Positions 5,450 through 12,925 of a stretch of 15,249 nucleotides of DNA are shown here, one piece after another (position 1 is the stretch's first letter; each line of letters begins with the position of its first letter). The position numbers and the translations under genes are program-made. The notes beneath the pieces were generated by a model. That model was not told the origin of the DNA and ran no database searches. It saw only the letters and a program-made list of their open reading frames with translations. This stretch comes from an uncultured Selenomonadales bacterium. GTDB lineage: Bacteria; Bacillota; Negativicutes; Selenomonadales; Selenomonadaceae. The DNA is taken from contig CALEPR010000115.1 in assembly GCA_937910665.1 (NCBI GenBank), positions 1 to 15,249 of the forward strand. The letters are read 5' to 3'.

Positions 5450-6796
5450 TTAACCTGCAGCAAGTGCCTCGCCTGAAATTTGAACTAACTTTTTTTTCGT
5501 GTCGTCGTAACTGTCCACTTCAAAAATTCCCTGACACAAAAATTCATTTATCGAATCAATTTTTGCAATCGCCGCATCAATTCTTTTGCTTGAACCTTTG
5601 ACGTATGCGCCAATGTGAATTAAATCTTCCGCATCTTTGTAAACAGCCATCAACGCACGCATATTTTGTGCGGCAGACAAATGTTCTTTCGTGACAACTT
5701 CATTCATCACGCGGCTGACACTTGCAAGAACGTCGATAGCAGGAAAATGATTCTGCGCGGCAATAGCTCGACTTAAAACAATATGCCCGTCCAAAATTGA
5801 GCGTACTGCGTCGGCAATAGGTTCATTCATATCGTCGCCGTCAACAAGTACAGTATAAATTCCTGTGATTGAACCTTTGTCACTCGTCCCCGCACGTTCC
5901 AAAAGTCTGGGCAGGAGCGCGAAAACCGAAGGAGTGTAACCTCTTGTCGCGGGAGGTTCTCCGATTGTCAAACCAACTTCGCGCTGAGCCATCGCAAAAC
6001 GCGTGACAGAATCCATCATCAAAATAACTTTGTGACCTTTGTCGCGAAAATATTCTGCGATCGCCGTGCCGGTCATCGCTCCTTTGATTCTGACAAGCGC
6101 AGGTTGATCCGAAGTCGCCACGACGACGACGGCACGCTTTAAACCTTCCTCGCCCAAGTCGCGCTCAATAAAATCTCGCACCTCACGACCGCGCTCGCCG
6201 ATTAAAGCAATAACGCTAATATCAGCTTCAGTATTTCTCGCGATCATTGACAGCAAAGTTGACTTTCCGACTCCTGAACCTGCCATAATTCCAATACGTT
6301 GACCTTCGCCCATTGTGATCAGTCCGTCAACTGCGCGAACGCCGACATAAAGAGATTGATTTATTCTCGGACGATTTAAAGGAGGAGGCGGAGGAGCTTG
6401 CAGGGGATATTCTTCCTTCGATAAAATTGGTCCCAAGTCGTCCATAGGATTTCCCAAGCCGTCCAAAACTCTGCCTAAAAGTTCCTCGCCAACTTTGACT
6501 TGCAACATTTTTTGTGCGGCTGTAACTTCGCAGCCGGGCCCAACGCCCTGCATTTCTCCGACAGGCATCAACATAACATAGCCTTCGCGAAATCCGACGA
6601 CTTCGGCGGGAATTTGTGGCGCGTTAGGAGTTTTAGGCGTAATGTAACAAAGTTCTCCGACGCTTACAGTTGGTCCTTGCGATTCAATGACAAGACCGAC
6701 AACTTGAGTAACTTTTCCTGTAAGTTTTATCGGTTTACATTCCTCGATAGCATCTTTCAATTTTTGCAGGTTGATGTCATTTTTAATTTCAGCCAT
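5450..6796 (-). CDS. fliI: Flagellar export ATPase FliI
   Basis: A 448-residue member of the F1-beta-like ATPases that power export of flagellar proteins, acting as a hexamer at the base of the flagellum. Seen: Walker A GSGVGKST (173-180), Walker B VILMMDSVTRFA, ALIGERGREVRDF, a GLTIGEPPATRGYTPSVFALLPRLLERAG block diagnostic of FliI/SctN rather than ATP synthase, and the C-terminal AYVKGSSKRIDAAI export segment. ATG 6796 is preferred, because AAGGTGG precedes it by 4 nt and the frame upstream of it (to 6823) would overlap the end of kdsD. The poly-proline run after LQAP (PPPPP, about 135-139) is longer than I would expect but within variation. The gene follows kdsD by 19 bp and precedes the PPC gene by 12 bp. 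Very sure. Confidence 0.97.
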   Translation of the reverse strand: MAEIKNDINLQKLKDAIEECKPIKLTGKVTQVVGLVIESQGPTVSVGELCYITPKTPNAPQIPAEVVGFREGYVMLMPVGEMQGVGPGCEVTAAQKMLQVKVGEELLGRVLDGLGNPMDDLGPILSKEEYPLQAPPPPPLNRPRINQSLYVGVRAVDGLITMGEGQRIGIMAGSGVGKSTLLSMIARNTEADISVIALIGERGREVRDFIERDLGEEGLKRAVVVVATSDQPALVRIKGAMTGTAIAEYFRDKGHKVILMMDSVTRFAMAQREVGLTIGEPPATRGYTPSVFALLPRLLERAGTSDKGSITGIYTVLVDGDDMNEPIADAVRSILDGHIVLSRAIAAQNHFPAIDVLASVSRVMNEVVTKEHLSAAQNMRALMAVYKDAEDLIHIGAYVKGSSKRIDAAIAKIDSINEFLCQGIFEVDSYDDTKKKLVQISGEALAAG

Positions 6797-6815
6797 TCTT
6801 CCACCTTCAAACTTT

Positions 6816-7784
6816 TTAAACAATTCCCTTCCTCAACAAGTCGGTCAGGTGAATCATACCGACAACATTTTTATTTTTGTCTACGACAGGCAAAACAGTT
6901 ACAGGGCGCGGCTTATGTTTATCCATGACTGAAAGAGCTTCCGCCGCAAGTTTTTTCGCGTCGATAATCAGCGCATTTGCAAACATAATGTGTTCGACAG
7001 GTTCATCAATAAAATTTTTATCTTTCTCCAGAGCGCGGCGAATAATTCCGTCCGTGACAATTCCGACAAATTTTCCGTCTGCGTCGACGACAGAAACTGC
7101 GCCAAGACCTTTGGCAGTCATCTCAAACAACGCATCTTTTGCAGTCGCTCCGAGTTTGACAAGCGGATTTTCTTCGCCTGTGTGCATCACGTCGCCGACA
7201 GTCAGCAAAAGTTTTCTGCCGAGTGCGCCACCCGGGTGGAAAAGCGCAAAATCTTGAGAAGTAAATTTTCTTTCGTCCATGAGAGCCATAGCAATAGCGT
7301 CGCCCATCGCCAAAGTTGCGGTCGTCGAGGAAGTAGGTGCAAGTCCCAAGTTGCAAGCCTCGCGCTCCACGCCAATATCAATAAAATGATCGCAATTTGT
7401 TCCGAGCGAAGAATTTTTTTTGCCGCTCATCGCAATAATTTTCGCACCGATTCTCCGAATTATTGGAAGAATATTTACAATCTCCGAACTTTCTCCGCTG
7501 TTGGAAATTGCAATCACAATATCTTTTTCTGTTACCATTCCCAAGTCGCCGTGATAGGCTTCGGCAGGGTGTAGGAAAAATGACGGCGTTCCAGTCGAGG
7601 CAAGAGTCGCGGCAATTTTTCTGCCAATGTGTCCGGATTTCCCCATGCCTGTCAAAATAATTCTGCCATCGCAACTTAAAATATCTTCGACTGCTTTAAC
7701 AAAGTCGTCGTCAATGCGCGGAATTAAATTTTCAACCGCCGCCGCCTCAAGTTTCAAAGTTTCAATCGCTCTGTCTTTAATCAT
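6816..7784 (-). CDS. kdsD: Arabinose-5-phosphate isomerase (KdsD/KpsF/GutQ family)
   Basis: This 322-residue cytoplasmic enzyme interconverts ribulose-5-phosphate and arabinose-5-phosphate, the first committed step to Kdo for LPS. It has an N-terminal SIS sugar-isomerase domain (about 37-170, with GMGKSGHIGRK at 46-56, AYHGDLG at 77-82 and SNSGES at 94-99). Two CBS domains follow (about 200-255 and 265-320). Length equals the family norm. ATG 7784 is chosen: GAGG (7792-7795) lies 7 nt before it, whereas GTG 7790 is too close. The ribosome site overlaps the end of kdsA, only 9 bp away, so the two are almost certainly co-translated. Its product feeds KdsA directly. GutQ/KpsF paralogues share this architecture; the kdsA neighbour favours KdsD. 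Confidence 0.94.
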   Translation of the reverse strand: MIKDRAIETLKLEAAAVENLIPRIDDDFVKAVEDILSCDGRIILTGMGKSGHIGRKIAATLASTGTPSFFLHPAEAYHGDLGMVTEKDIVIAISNSGESSEIVNILPIIRRIGAKIIAMSGKKNSSLGTNCDHFIDIGVEREACNLGLAPTSSTTATLAMGDAIAMALMDERKFTSQDFALFHPGGALGRKLLLTVGDVMHTGEENPLVKLGATAKDALFEMTAKGLGAVSVVDADGKFVGIVTDGIIRRALEKDKNFIDEPVEHIMFANALIIDAKKLAAEALSVMDKHKPRPVTVLPVVDKNKNVVGMIHLTDLLRKGIV

Positions 7785-7793
7785 CTTCACACC

Positions 7794-8612
7794 TCAAAAA
7801 TTTTTTATAACATCGTGAACTTTCAAAACGTCCGACAAAACTTTTTCCAAGTCATCAAGTGCGACCATGTTCGGACCGTCAGAAAGAGCTTCGGCAGGAT
7901 TATCGTGAACTTCCAAAAACAATCCGTCGATCCCGACAGCCGCCGCCGCCCTTGTCAGATAAGGAACAAATTCGCGTTGACCTGAAGAAGTTGTCCCGCT
8001 GCCGCCGGGAAGTTGGACGCTGTGAGTGCCGTCAAAAATTACAGGATAATTAAAACTTCTCATCGTCGCCAAGCCGCGCATATCGACAACTAAATTATTG
8101 TAGCCGAAAGTTGTTCCGCGCTCAGTCAACATAATTTTTTTTGTTCCGCTCTCCTCCAACTTCGTGACGACATTTTTCATTTCATTAGCTGAAAGAAATT
8201 GTCCTTTCTTGACGTTGACAACTTTTCCTGTCTTCGCCGCCGCCATGAGTAAATCGGTTTGTCGACATAAAAACGCAGGAATTTGCAAAACGTCCGCAAC
8301 TTTTGAAACAGGTTCGGCTTGATAACTTTCATGAATATCCGTGACAATCGGACAGCCGAGTTCAGATTTAATTTTTGCAAGAATTTTTAATCCTTCCTCA
8401 AGACCGGGACCGCGAAAACTTTTTATCGAGGAACGATTTGCTTTGTCGAAGGACGCTTTAAAAATGTAGGGAATGTTCAGCTTGTCGGAAATTTCTTTTG
8501 CGCGGCGACCAATTTTCAAACTGCGCTCATAACCTTCAAGGACACATGGACCGGCAAGCAAAATTAAATTTCCGCCGCCGACTTCGATATTTTCAATTTT
8601 AAATGTGTTCAA
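7794..8612 (-). CDS. kdsA: 3-deoxy-8-phosphooctulonate (Kdo-8-P) synthase, metal-dependent type
   Basis: A 272-residue TIM-barrel enzyme that condenses phosphoenolpyruvate with arabinose-5-phosphate to give Kdo-8-phosphate. Motifs: LLAGPCVLE (18-26), FKASFDKANRSS (51-62), TERGTTFGYNNLVVDMRG (163-180), FDGTHSVQLPGG (193-204). The metal ligands described for the Aquifex enzyme (Cys11, His185, Glu222, Asp233) map with a constant offset of 12 to Cys23, His197, Glu234 and Asp245. This is therefore the metal-dependent class, not the E. coli type with Asn at the first position. Start is TTG 8612, with GGAG 8 nt upstream; the longer frame to 8660 has no such site. It is the first gene of the leftward operon and implies an LPS-bearing outer membrane. 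Confidence 0.96.
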   Translation of the reverse strand: MNTFKIENIEVGGGNLILLAGPCVLEGYERSLKIGRRAKEISDKLNIPYIFKASFDKANRSSIKSFRGPGLEEGLKILAKIKSELGCPIVTDIHESYQAEPVSKVADVLQIPAFLCRQTDLLMAAAKTGKVVNVKKGQFLSANEMKNVVTKLEESGTKKIMLTERGTTFGYNNLVVDMRGLATMRSFNYPVIFDGTHSVQLPGGSGTTSSGQREFVPYLTRAAAAVGIDGLFLEVHDNPAEALSDGPNMVALDDLEKVLSDVLKVHDVIKNF

Positions 8613-8655
8613 AATAATCACTCCAAAAAAATTTTTTCTAATCAATCTTAACACA

Positions 8656-8684
8656 AGCATAAAATTTTTAAAAGACTGATTGAA
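8656..8684 (-). promoter_or_regulatory. Possible promoter of the kdsA operon
   Basis: On the minus strand TTCAAT (8679-8684) and TATGCT (8656-8661) are 17 bp apart, about 44 nt before the kdsA TTG. The -10 matches the consensus at 4 of 6 positions and the -35 at 3 of 6, so this is a weak match. It is offered because an operon head should lie here and no better pair was seen. Confidence 0.35.
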
Positions 8685-8733
8685 CTTTAATAAAAAATTT
8701 TTTGCAAAAATAATTGTGTCGGAATTTTAAAAT

Positions 8734-8772
8734 GGAGTCTGAAAAAAAACTGAACTTTTTTTGAAACTCTCC
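8734..8772. other. Imperfect inverted repeat between the kdsA and fruK promoters
   Basis: GGAG followed shortly by eight A (8742-8749) faces seven or more T followed by CTCC (8769-8772), with a central CTGAAC. The arms pair at both ends but differ in spacing (4 versus 6 nt), giving an imperfect dyad just upstream of the fruK -35 box. It could be an operator for the fructose operon or simply A/T tracts. Confidence 0.25.
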
Positions 8773-8801
8773 TTGAATTATCAAATTTCCTATTGTATAA
8801 T
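8773..8801 (+). promoter_or_regulatory. Sigma-70 type promoter of the fructose operon
   Basis: TTGAAT (8773-8778) and a perfect TATAAT (8796-8801) are separated by 17 bp. The predicted start near 8808 leaves a leader of about 40 nt before the fruK TTG, carrying GGGAGGAG. No other promoter is evident before the terminator at 12750, so fruK, the EIIAB gene and fruA are probably one transcript. Confidence 0.75.
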
Positions 8802-8846
8802 TCAGAAAAATTTTTTAAATTCAATTCGTGAGGGAGGAGAAAAAAA

Positions 8847-9758
8847 TTGATCTACACCGTAACTTTCAATCCTGCACTTGACTACATTGTCAGACTTGAC
8901 AGTTTTTCCGCAGGTAAAATCAATCGCGTAAATTATGAACAAGTACTCGGCGGCGGCAAAGGAATAAATGTTTCAATCGTGCTCGGAAATCTTGGTCATA
9001 AATCGACGGCGATGGGTTTCTTGGCAGGATTTACAGGCAAAGAAATTGTTCGCCAGTTGCGCGAATTTAATGCGGCAGAAGATTTCGTTCAGCTTGACGA
9101 AGGTTTTTCAAGAATCAATGTTAAAGTCAAGGCGGAAGTTGAAACTGAAATCAATGGACAGGGACCGAAAATCAGCGAAGAAAAACGCAATGAACTTTTC
9201 AAAAAACTTGAGAAACTCGGCTCGGAAGATACTTTAGTTTTGTCAGGTTCAATTCCAAATACTTTGCCGGACGATATGTATGAGCAGACACTTTCAAAAC
9301 TTCAGGGCAAAGGTATTCGCGTTGTCGTGGATGCCGAAAAAGGTTTGTTGCTGAAAGTTTTGAAATTTAATCCTTGGCTGATTAAACCGAATAATCATGA
9401 ACTTGGAGATATGTTCGGCGTGACTTTGAAAACTGATGAAGAAATTGTTGAGTACGCAAAAAAACTTCAGGAAAAAGGTGCGCAGAATGTTTTAATTTCG
9501 ATGGCAGGCGACGGAGCAATTTTATTGACTGCGGACGGAAAATATTTCAAGTCACCTGCACCGAAAGGAACTTTGGTAAATTCAATCGGCGCGGGCGACT
9601 CAATGGTTGCAGGTTTCATTGCCGGTTACGAAGAATCGAAAGGCGATTACAAGAAAGCATTTTTCATGGGCGTTGCGACAGGTTCGGCATCTGCTTTTTC
9701 AGATAATCTTGCCACGCGCCCGGAAGTCGAAGCACTTTTAAAAACAATTATGAATTAG
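8847..9758 (+). CDS. fruK: 1-phosphofructokinase
   Basis: A 303-residue PfkB/ribokinase-family sugar kinase. It phosphorylates fructose-1-phosphate, the product of the fructose PTS, to fructose-1,6-bisphosphate in the cytoplasm. Visible signatures: MIYTVTFNPALDY at the N-terminus (typical of FruK/LacC), GGGKGINVS (35-43), LSGSIP (132-137), IKPNNHEL (179-186), and the ATP/catalytic motif NSIGAGDSMVAGF with catalytic Asp251. Length is the family norm. The start is TTG 8847 with GGAGG 9 nt upstream. LacC (tagatose-6-phosphate kinase) is closely similar, but the two fructose-PTS genes downstream make FruK the better reading. No DeoR-type FruR gene precedes it, unlike many Firmicutes fru operons. 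Confidence 0.93.
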   Translation: MIYTVTFNPALDYIVRLDSFSAGKINRVNYEQVLGGGKGINVSIVLGNLGHKSTAMGFLAGFTGKEIVRQLREFNAAEDFVQLDEGFSRINVKVKAEVETEINGQGPKISEEKRNELFKKLEKLGSEDTLVLSGSIPNTLPDDMYEQTLSKLQGKGIRVVVDAEKGLLLKVLKFNPWLIKPNNHELGDMFGVTLKTDEEIVEYAKKLQEKGAQNVLISMAGDGAILLTADGKYFKSPAPKGTLVNSIGAGDSMVAGFIAGYEESKGDYKKAFFMGVATGSASAFSDNLATRPEVEALLKTIMN

Positions 9759-9816
9759 ATGCGAGGAAAGAGGAAAGAAAAAATAATTCTTAACTCCTAA
9801 TTCCAAATTCCTCACT
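9759..9816 (+). repeat. Degenerate heptad repeat element, copy B
   Basis: It begins directly after the fruK stop. A purine part (GAGGAAA twice, 9763-9776) is followed by an A-rich linker and a pyrimidine part (ACTCCTAATTCC... to CTCACT, about 9793-9816). The EIIAB ribosome site GGAGG (9825-9829) comes just after. The order of parts is the same as in copies A and C, but arm pairing is poorer than in A. Confidence 0.6.
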
Positions 9817-9838
9817 AAATGAAAGGAGGTTGTTACCG

Positions 9839-10711
9839 ATGAAAATTTCAGATTTTATTTCAAAAAAATCTGTCGCTCTGAATGTTCATCCTTCCGATAA
9901 ACATGAAGCGATTGATATGCTGATTGATTTGTTGATGACAGCCGGAGCGGTCAAAGATAAAGAAGTAGTCCGCCGCGACGTTCTGAAACGCGAGGCGCAA
10001 GGTTCGACAGGTTTGTCCAACGGCTTGGCAACTCCTCACGCCCAAGACAGCGCGATTAAAAAAACTTCCGTGTCGCTTATTACCGTTCCTGAAGGCGTTG
10101 AATTTGATTCAATCGACGGCAAACCTGCAAGATTGATTGTCTTGTTTGCTGCACCCATGCAGTCGCGGGATGAAGAAATGACTGAAATGGGACGCTTGGC
10201 AGTCATTTTGATGGACAACGACTTCAAAGAATCTTTAATTAAAGCGCAGACTGTCGAGGAAATTTTAAAACTTATCGACGCGAAGGAAGAAGAACGCGCG
10301 AAAGCTGAACAGCCTGAGGTGTCCGAGAATTCAAAAATAATTGCAGTCACCGCTTGCCCGACAGGAATTTCATCTTCATTCATGGCACGCGAGGCACTGA
10401 AAAATTGTGCGGCGAAGTTAGGCATGAATGTTCGCGTTGAAGTTCATGGAGCGGCGGGAGTTTATCATGCTCTGACTGAGGAAGAAATTAAAAACGCCGA
10501 CGCAGTTATTATCGCGGCGAGTAAAAAAGTTCCCATCTCGCGTTTCGACGGAAAGTTAATGTTGACGACGGCAGTCGGCACGGCGATGAATAAACCTGAA
10601 CAACTTTTTGACAGGTTGAAGGCCGGACAGGGACAAATTTTCCACGCCACAGAGGACGATGAACCTTTTACTTCAAAACTTTACAAGAAGATTAAAAGTA
10701 TTTTTTCATAG
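9839..10711 (+). CDS. PTS fructose-type EIIA-EIIB protein lacking EIIC
   Basis: A 290-residue soluble protein. Residues 1-150 form a fructose-class EIIA domain with the phosphorylatable His67 in GLATPHAQ. Residues about 165-265 form an EIIB domain with Cys173 in TACPTG. The EIIB loop has drifted: CPTGISSSFMA replaces the usual CPTGIAHTFMA, and VEVHGAAGVYHAL replaces VETxGSxGxxNxL. There is no membrane EIIC domain and no HPr domain; it ends with a basic tail. ATG 9839 is chosen since GGAGG (9825-9829) is 9 nt upstream. It is clearly a duplicate of the first part of FruA (10785-12713). It may act as an extra phosphocarrier or as a PTS sensor; the altered EIIB suggests it does not simply serve fructose import. 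Domain calls sure, role unsure. Confidence 0.88.
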   Translation: MKISDFISKKSVALNVHPSDKHEAIDMLIDLLMTAGAVKDKEVVRRDVLKREAQGSTGLSNGLATPHAQDSAIKKTSVSLITVPEGVEFDSIDGKPARLIVLFAAPMQSRDEEMTEMGRLAVILMDNDFKESLIKAQTVEEILKLIDAKEEERAKAEQPEVSENSKIIAVTACPTGISSSFMAREALKNCAAKLGMNVRVEVHGAAGVYHALTEEEIKNADAVIIAASKKVPISRFDGKLMLTTAVGTAMNKPEQLFDRLKAGQGQIFHATEDDEPFTSKLYKKIKSIFS

Positions 10712-10767
10712 ATGGAAAGATGGAAAGATGGAAAGTAAAAAATTCCTCACTCCTAATTCCTAATTAA
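10711..10767 (+). repeat. Degenerate repeat element, copy C
   Basis: It starts at the last base of the EIIAB stop codon. GATGGAAA is repeated three times (10711-10734, period 8). A short A-rich linker follows, and then a pyrimidine part, TTCCTCACTCCTAATTCC (10743-10760) plus TAATT. The fruA ribosome site GGAGG (10771-10775) follows at once. The pyrimidine arm shares TTCCTCACTCCT with copy A read in its transcribed direction. Confidence 0.65.
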
Positions 10768-10784
10768 ATTGGAGGTGTGTAACT

Positions 10785-12713
10785 ATGAGAGTTACTGAAT
10801 TGCTCAAAAATGCGAGCATTGACTTAGGTGCGCACGTCAAAGACAAATCAGATGCCATTTCACACTTGGTAGACTTGATGGACAAAGGCGGCAACCTCAA
10901 GGACAAAGAACAGTACAAAAAAGATGTTCTTGCGCGTGAAGCGTCGGGGACGACAGGTCTTGGCGACGGAATTGCAACGCCGCACGCAAAATCTGCAGGC
11001 GTTAAAGAACCCGGTCTTTCAGCTATGACTATTCCGGAAGGAATTGACTTCCAGTCTATGGACGGAAATCCTGCGCGACTGTTTTTCGCAATCGCCGCGC
11101 CTGACGGAGGAAATGACGAACATTTAATGATTCTTTCAAAACTTGCAACAATGATTATGGACGCTGACTTCAAAGAAGCGTTAATCAAGGCGAAGTCGAA
11201 GGAAGAATTTTTAAAACTTATCGACGACAAAGAGGACGGAAAATTCCAAGCCCCTGAGTCTGCGGCTGTTGAGTTGTCGAAAGAGGCGGCTGACCACATT
11301 CAAATTTTGGCAGTCACAGCTTGTCCGACAGGTATCGCGCATACATTCATGGCGGCTGAAAGTTTGGAACAGCACGCCAAGAAACGCGGAATTTCAATCA
11401 AGGTCGAAACTAACGGCTCGGGGGGCGCGAAAAATGTTTTGACTGCGGACGAAATTGCAAAGGCTGACGGAATTATTATTGCGGCTGATAAAAATGTTGC
11501 AATGGCAAGATTCGACGGCAAGCGAGTTGTAATTACAAAAGTTGCTGACGGCATTAACAAAGCTGATGAACTTATCGACCGCGCTCTTGACGGCTCTGCA
11601 CCAATTTATCACGCAAAAGCCGGAGAAGGCGGGGGAGATGAAGGTGGCGCATCAATCGAGAATGAAAGTCTCGGTCGCCAAGTTTACAAACATTTGATGA
11701 ACGGCGTTTCTCATATGTTGCCTTTCGTCGTCGGTGGCGGTATTTTAATTGCGATTGCATTTTTGATCGACGGAATGGCTGTCGATTTCAATTCACTGCC
11801 TGAAGCTGAAAGAGGCAATTTTGGTTCAATAAATCCTGTCGCGAAATTCTTTAAAGATGTCGGCGGCGCATCCTTTGGATTTATGTTGCCTGTTTTGGCA
11901 GGTTTTATTGCGATGTCGATTGCTGACAGACCCGGTTTGGCTGCCGGTTTTGTCGGCGGCGCACTTTCTGCGTCGAACGGCTCAGGATTCTTAGGAGCGT
12001 TGGTTGCAGGTTTCTTGGCAGGTTACATTGTCAACTGGCTGAAAAAAGCATTCAGCGTTTTGCCTGCGTCTTTGGAAGGTACAAAACCAATTTTAATTTA
12101 TCCTCTGCTTGGCGTTTTGATTATCGGCTTTATCTGCACTTTGATAATTGGTCCACCTATTGCGGCTATCAACGAGTGGTTGGTTGATACTTTGAAGAAT
12201 ATGGATACTTCAGCGCAGTTAATGGTTGGCGCACTTGTCGGAGGGATGATGGCGATTGACATGGGCGGCCCAATCAACAAAGCTGCTTACGTCACAGGCA
12301 CAGGACTTTTGGCAAGCGGCGAATATCATGTCATGGCGGCTGTTATGGCAGGCGGTATGGTTCCTCCGCTCGCGATTGCTTTTGCGACATTTATTTTCAA
12401 AAATAAATTCACGCCGAGCGAAAGACAAACAGGTCCTACAAACATTGTCATGGGATTGTCCTTCATAACTGAAGGTGCTATTCCTTTCGCGGCAGGAGAT
12501 CCGCTCCATGTTATTCCTGCCTGCGTTGCCGGTTCAGCTGTTGCCGGTGCATTGTCGATGGCGTTTGACTGCACGCTTCGCGCTCCTCACGGCGGAATTT
12601 TCGTTGTCCCGACGATTGGAAATCCGCTGATGTATTTGGTAGCGGTTTTGATTGGTGCGGCCGTCGGCTGTGCGATTCTTGGAGTTATTCGCAAACCTCG
12701 TCCACAAGATTGA
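10785..12713 (+). CDS. fruA: PTS fructose transporter EIIABC
   Basis: A 642-residue three-domain fructose permease of the phosphotransferase system. It imports fructose across the inner membrane and phosphorylates it to fructose-1-phosphate. Domain order: EIIA (1-150, phosphorylated His67 in GIATPHAK), EIIB (about 173-275, Cys180 in TACPTGIAHTFMA), an acidic/glycine-rich linker (about 275-295, GEGGGDEGG), then the membrane EIIC domain. EIIC begins LGRQVYKHLMNGVSHMLPFVVGGG and carries the substrate-site motif APHGG (Pro601-His602). All active residues are intact, unlike the EIIAB gene upstream. GGAGG lies 9 nt before ATG 10785. It is the last gene of the operon and is followed by a strong terminator. 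Its product is the substrate of FruK encoded at 8847-9758. Confidence 0.96.
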   Translation: MRVTELLKNASIDLGAHVKDKSDAISHLVDLMDKGGNLKDKEQYKKDVLAREASGTTGLGDGIATPHAKSAGVKEPGLSAMTIPEGIDFQSMDGNPARLFFAIAAPDGGNDEHLMILSKLATMIMDADFKEALIKAKSKEEFLKLIDDKEDGKFQAPESAAVELSKEAADHIQILAVTACPTGIAHTFMAAESLEQHAKKRGISIKVETNGSGGAKNVLTADEIAKADGIIIAADKNVAMARFDGKRVVITKVADGINKADELIDRALDGSAPIYHAKAGEGGGDEGGASIENESLGRQVYKHLMNGVSHMLPFVVGGGILIAIAFLIDGMAVDFNSLPEAERGNFGSINPVAKFFKDVGGASFGFMLPVLAGFIAMSIADRPGLAAGFVGGALSASNGSGFLGALVAGFLAGYIVNWLKKAFSVLPASLEGTKPILIYPLLGVLIIGFICTLIIGPPIAAINEWLVDTLKNMDTSAQLMVGALVGGMMAIDMGGPINKAAYVTGTGLLASGEYHVMAAVMAGGMVPPLAIAFATFIFKNKFTPSERQTGPTNIVMGLSFITEGAIPFAAGDPLHVIPACVAGSAVAGALSMAFDCTLRAPHGGIFVVPTIGNPLMYLVAVLIGAAVGCAILGVIRKPRPQD

Positions 12714-12749
12714 TTTAAAAAATTTTTGTAACTGAATAGAAAATTTTAT

Positions 12750-12785
12750 CGGCTGACAGAAAAATTTTGTCGGTCGTTTTTTTCT
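12750..12785 (+). terminator. Rho-independent terminator after fruA
   Basis: CGGCTGACA (12750-12758) pairs with TGTCGGTCG (12768-12776) over nine positions, two of them G-U, around an A/T loop. A run of seven T (12777-12783) follows. It lies 37 bp after the fruA stop and closes the fructose operon. Confidence 0.88.
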
Positions 12786-12860
12786 AAAAGCAAAATTATT
12801 TCACTTTGCCGGATCAACTTGAAACTGTAAAAATTTTATCTAATTCATAACACCTTTAAA

Positions 12861-12889
12861 TTGCAATAAAAATTTTCATAGTTTATAAT
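12861..12889 (+). promoter_or_regulatory. Sigma-70 type promoter of hisS
   Basis: TTGCAA (12861-12866) and a perfect TATAAT (12884-12889) are 17 bp apart, the same boxes and spacing as the ABC-importer promoter at 3420-3448. The predicted start near 12896 leaves a leader of only about 30 nt, too short for a T-box riboswitch. Confidence 0.78.
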
Positions 12890-12925
12890 GCTTGAGAAAT
12901 TTCGAGAAGTTTGGAGGAATTGAAA

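Noticed and set aside
6797..6823. Longer FliI start at 6823
   Set aside because: It would overlap the kdsD stop, and AAGGTGG lies just before ATG 6796; the extra residues (MFKKFEGGR) are the translated ribosome site.
8613..8660. Longer KdsA start at 8660
   Set aside because: The GGAG site before TTG 8612 falls inside the extension, and the family begins close to residue 1 of the shorter form.
2464..10767. CRISPR array at the short tandem repeats
   Set aside because: Units are 7-8 bp, directly abutting and degenerate, with no spacers of constant length and no cas genes.
12890..12925. T-box riboswitch in the hisS leader
   Set aside because: The predicted promoter leaves only about 30 nt of leader, and no specifier stem or anti-terminator sequence is present.
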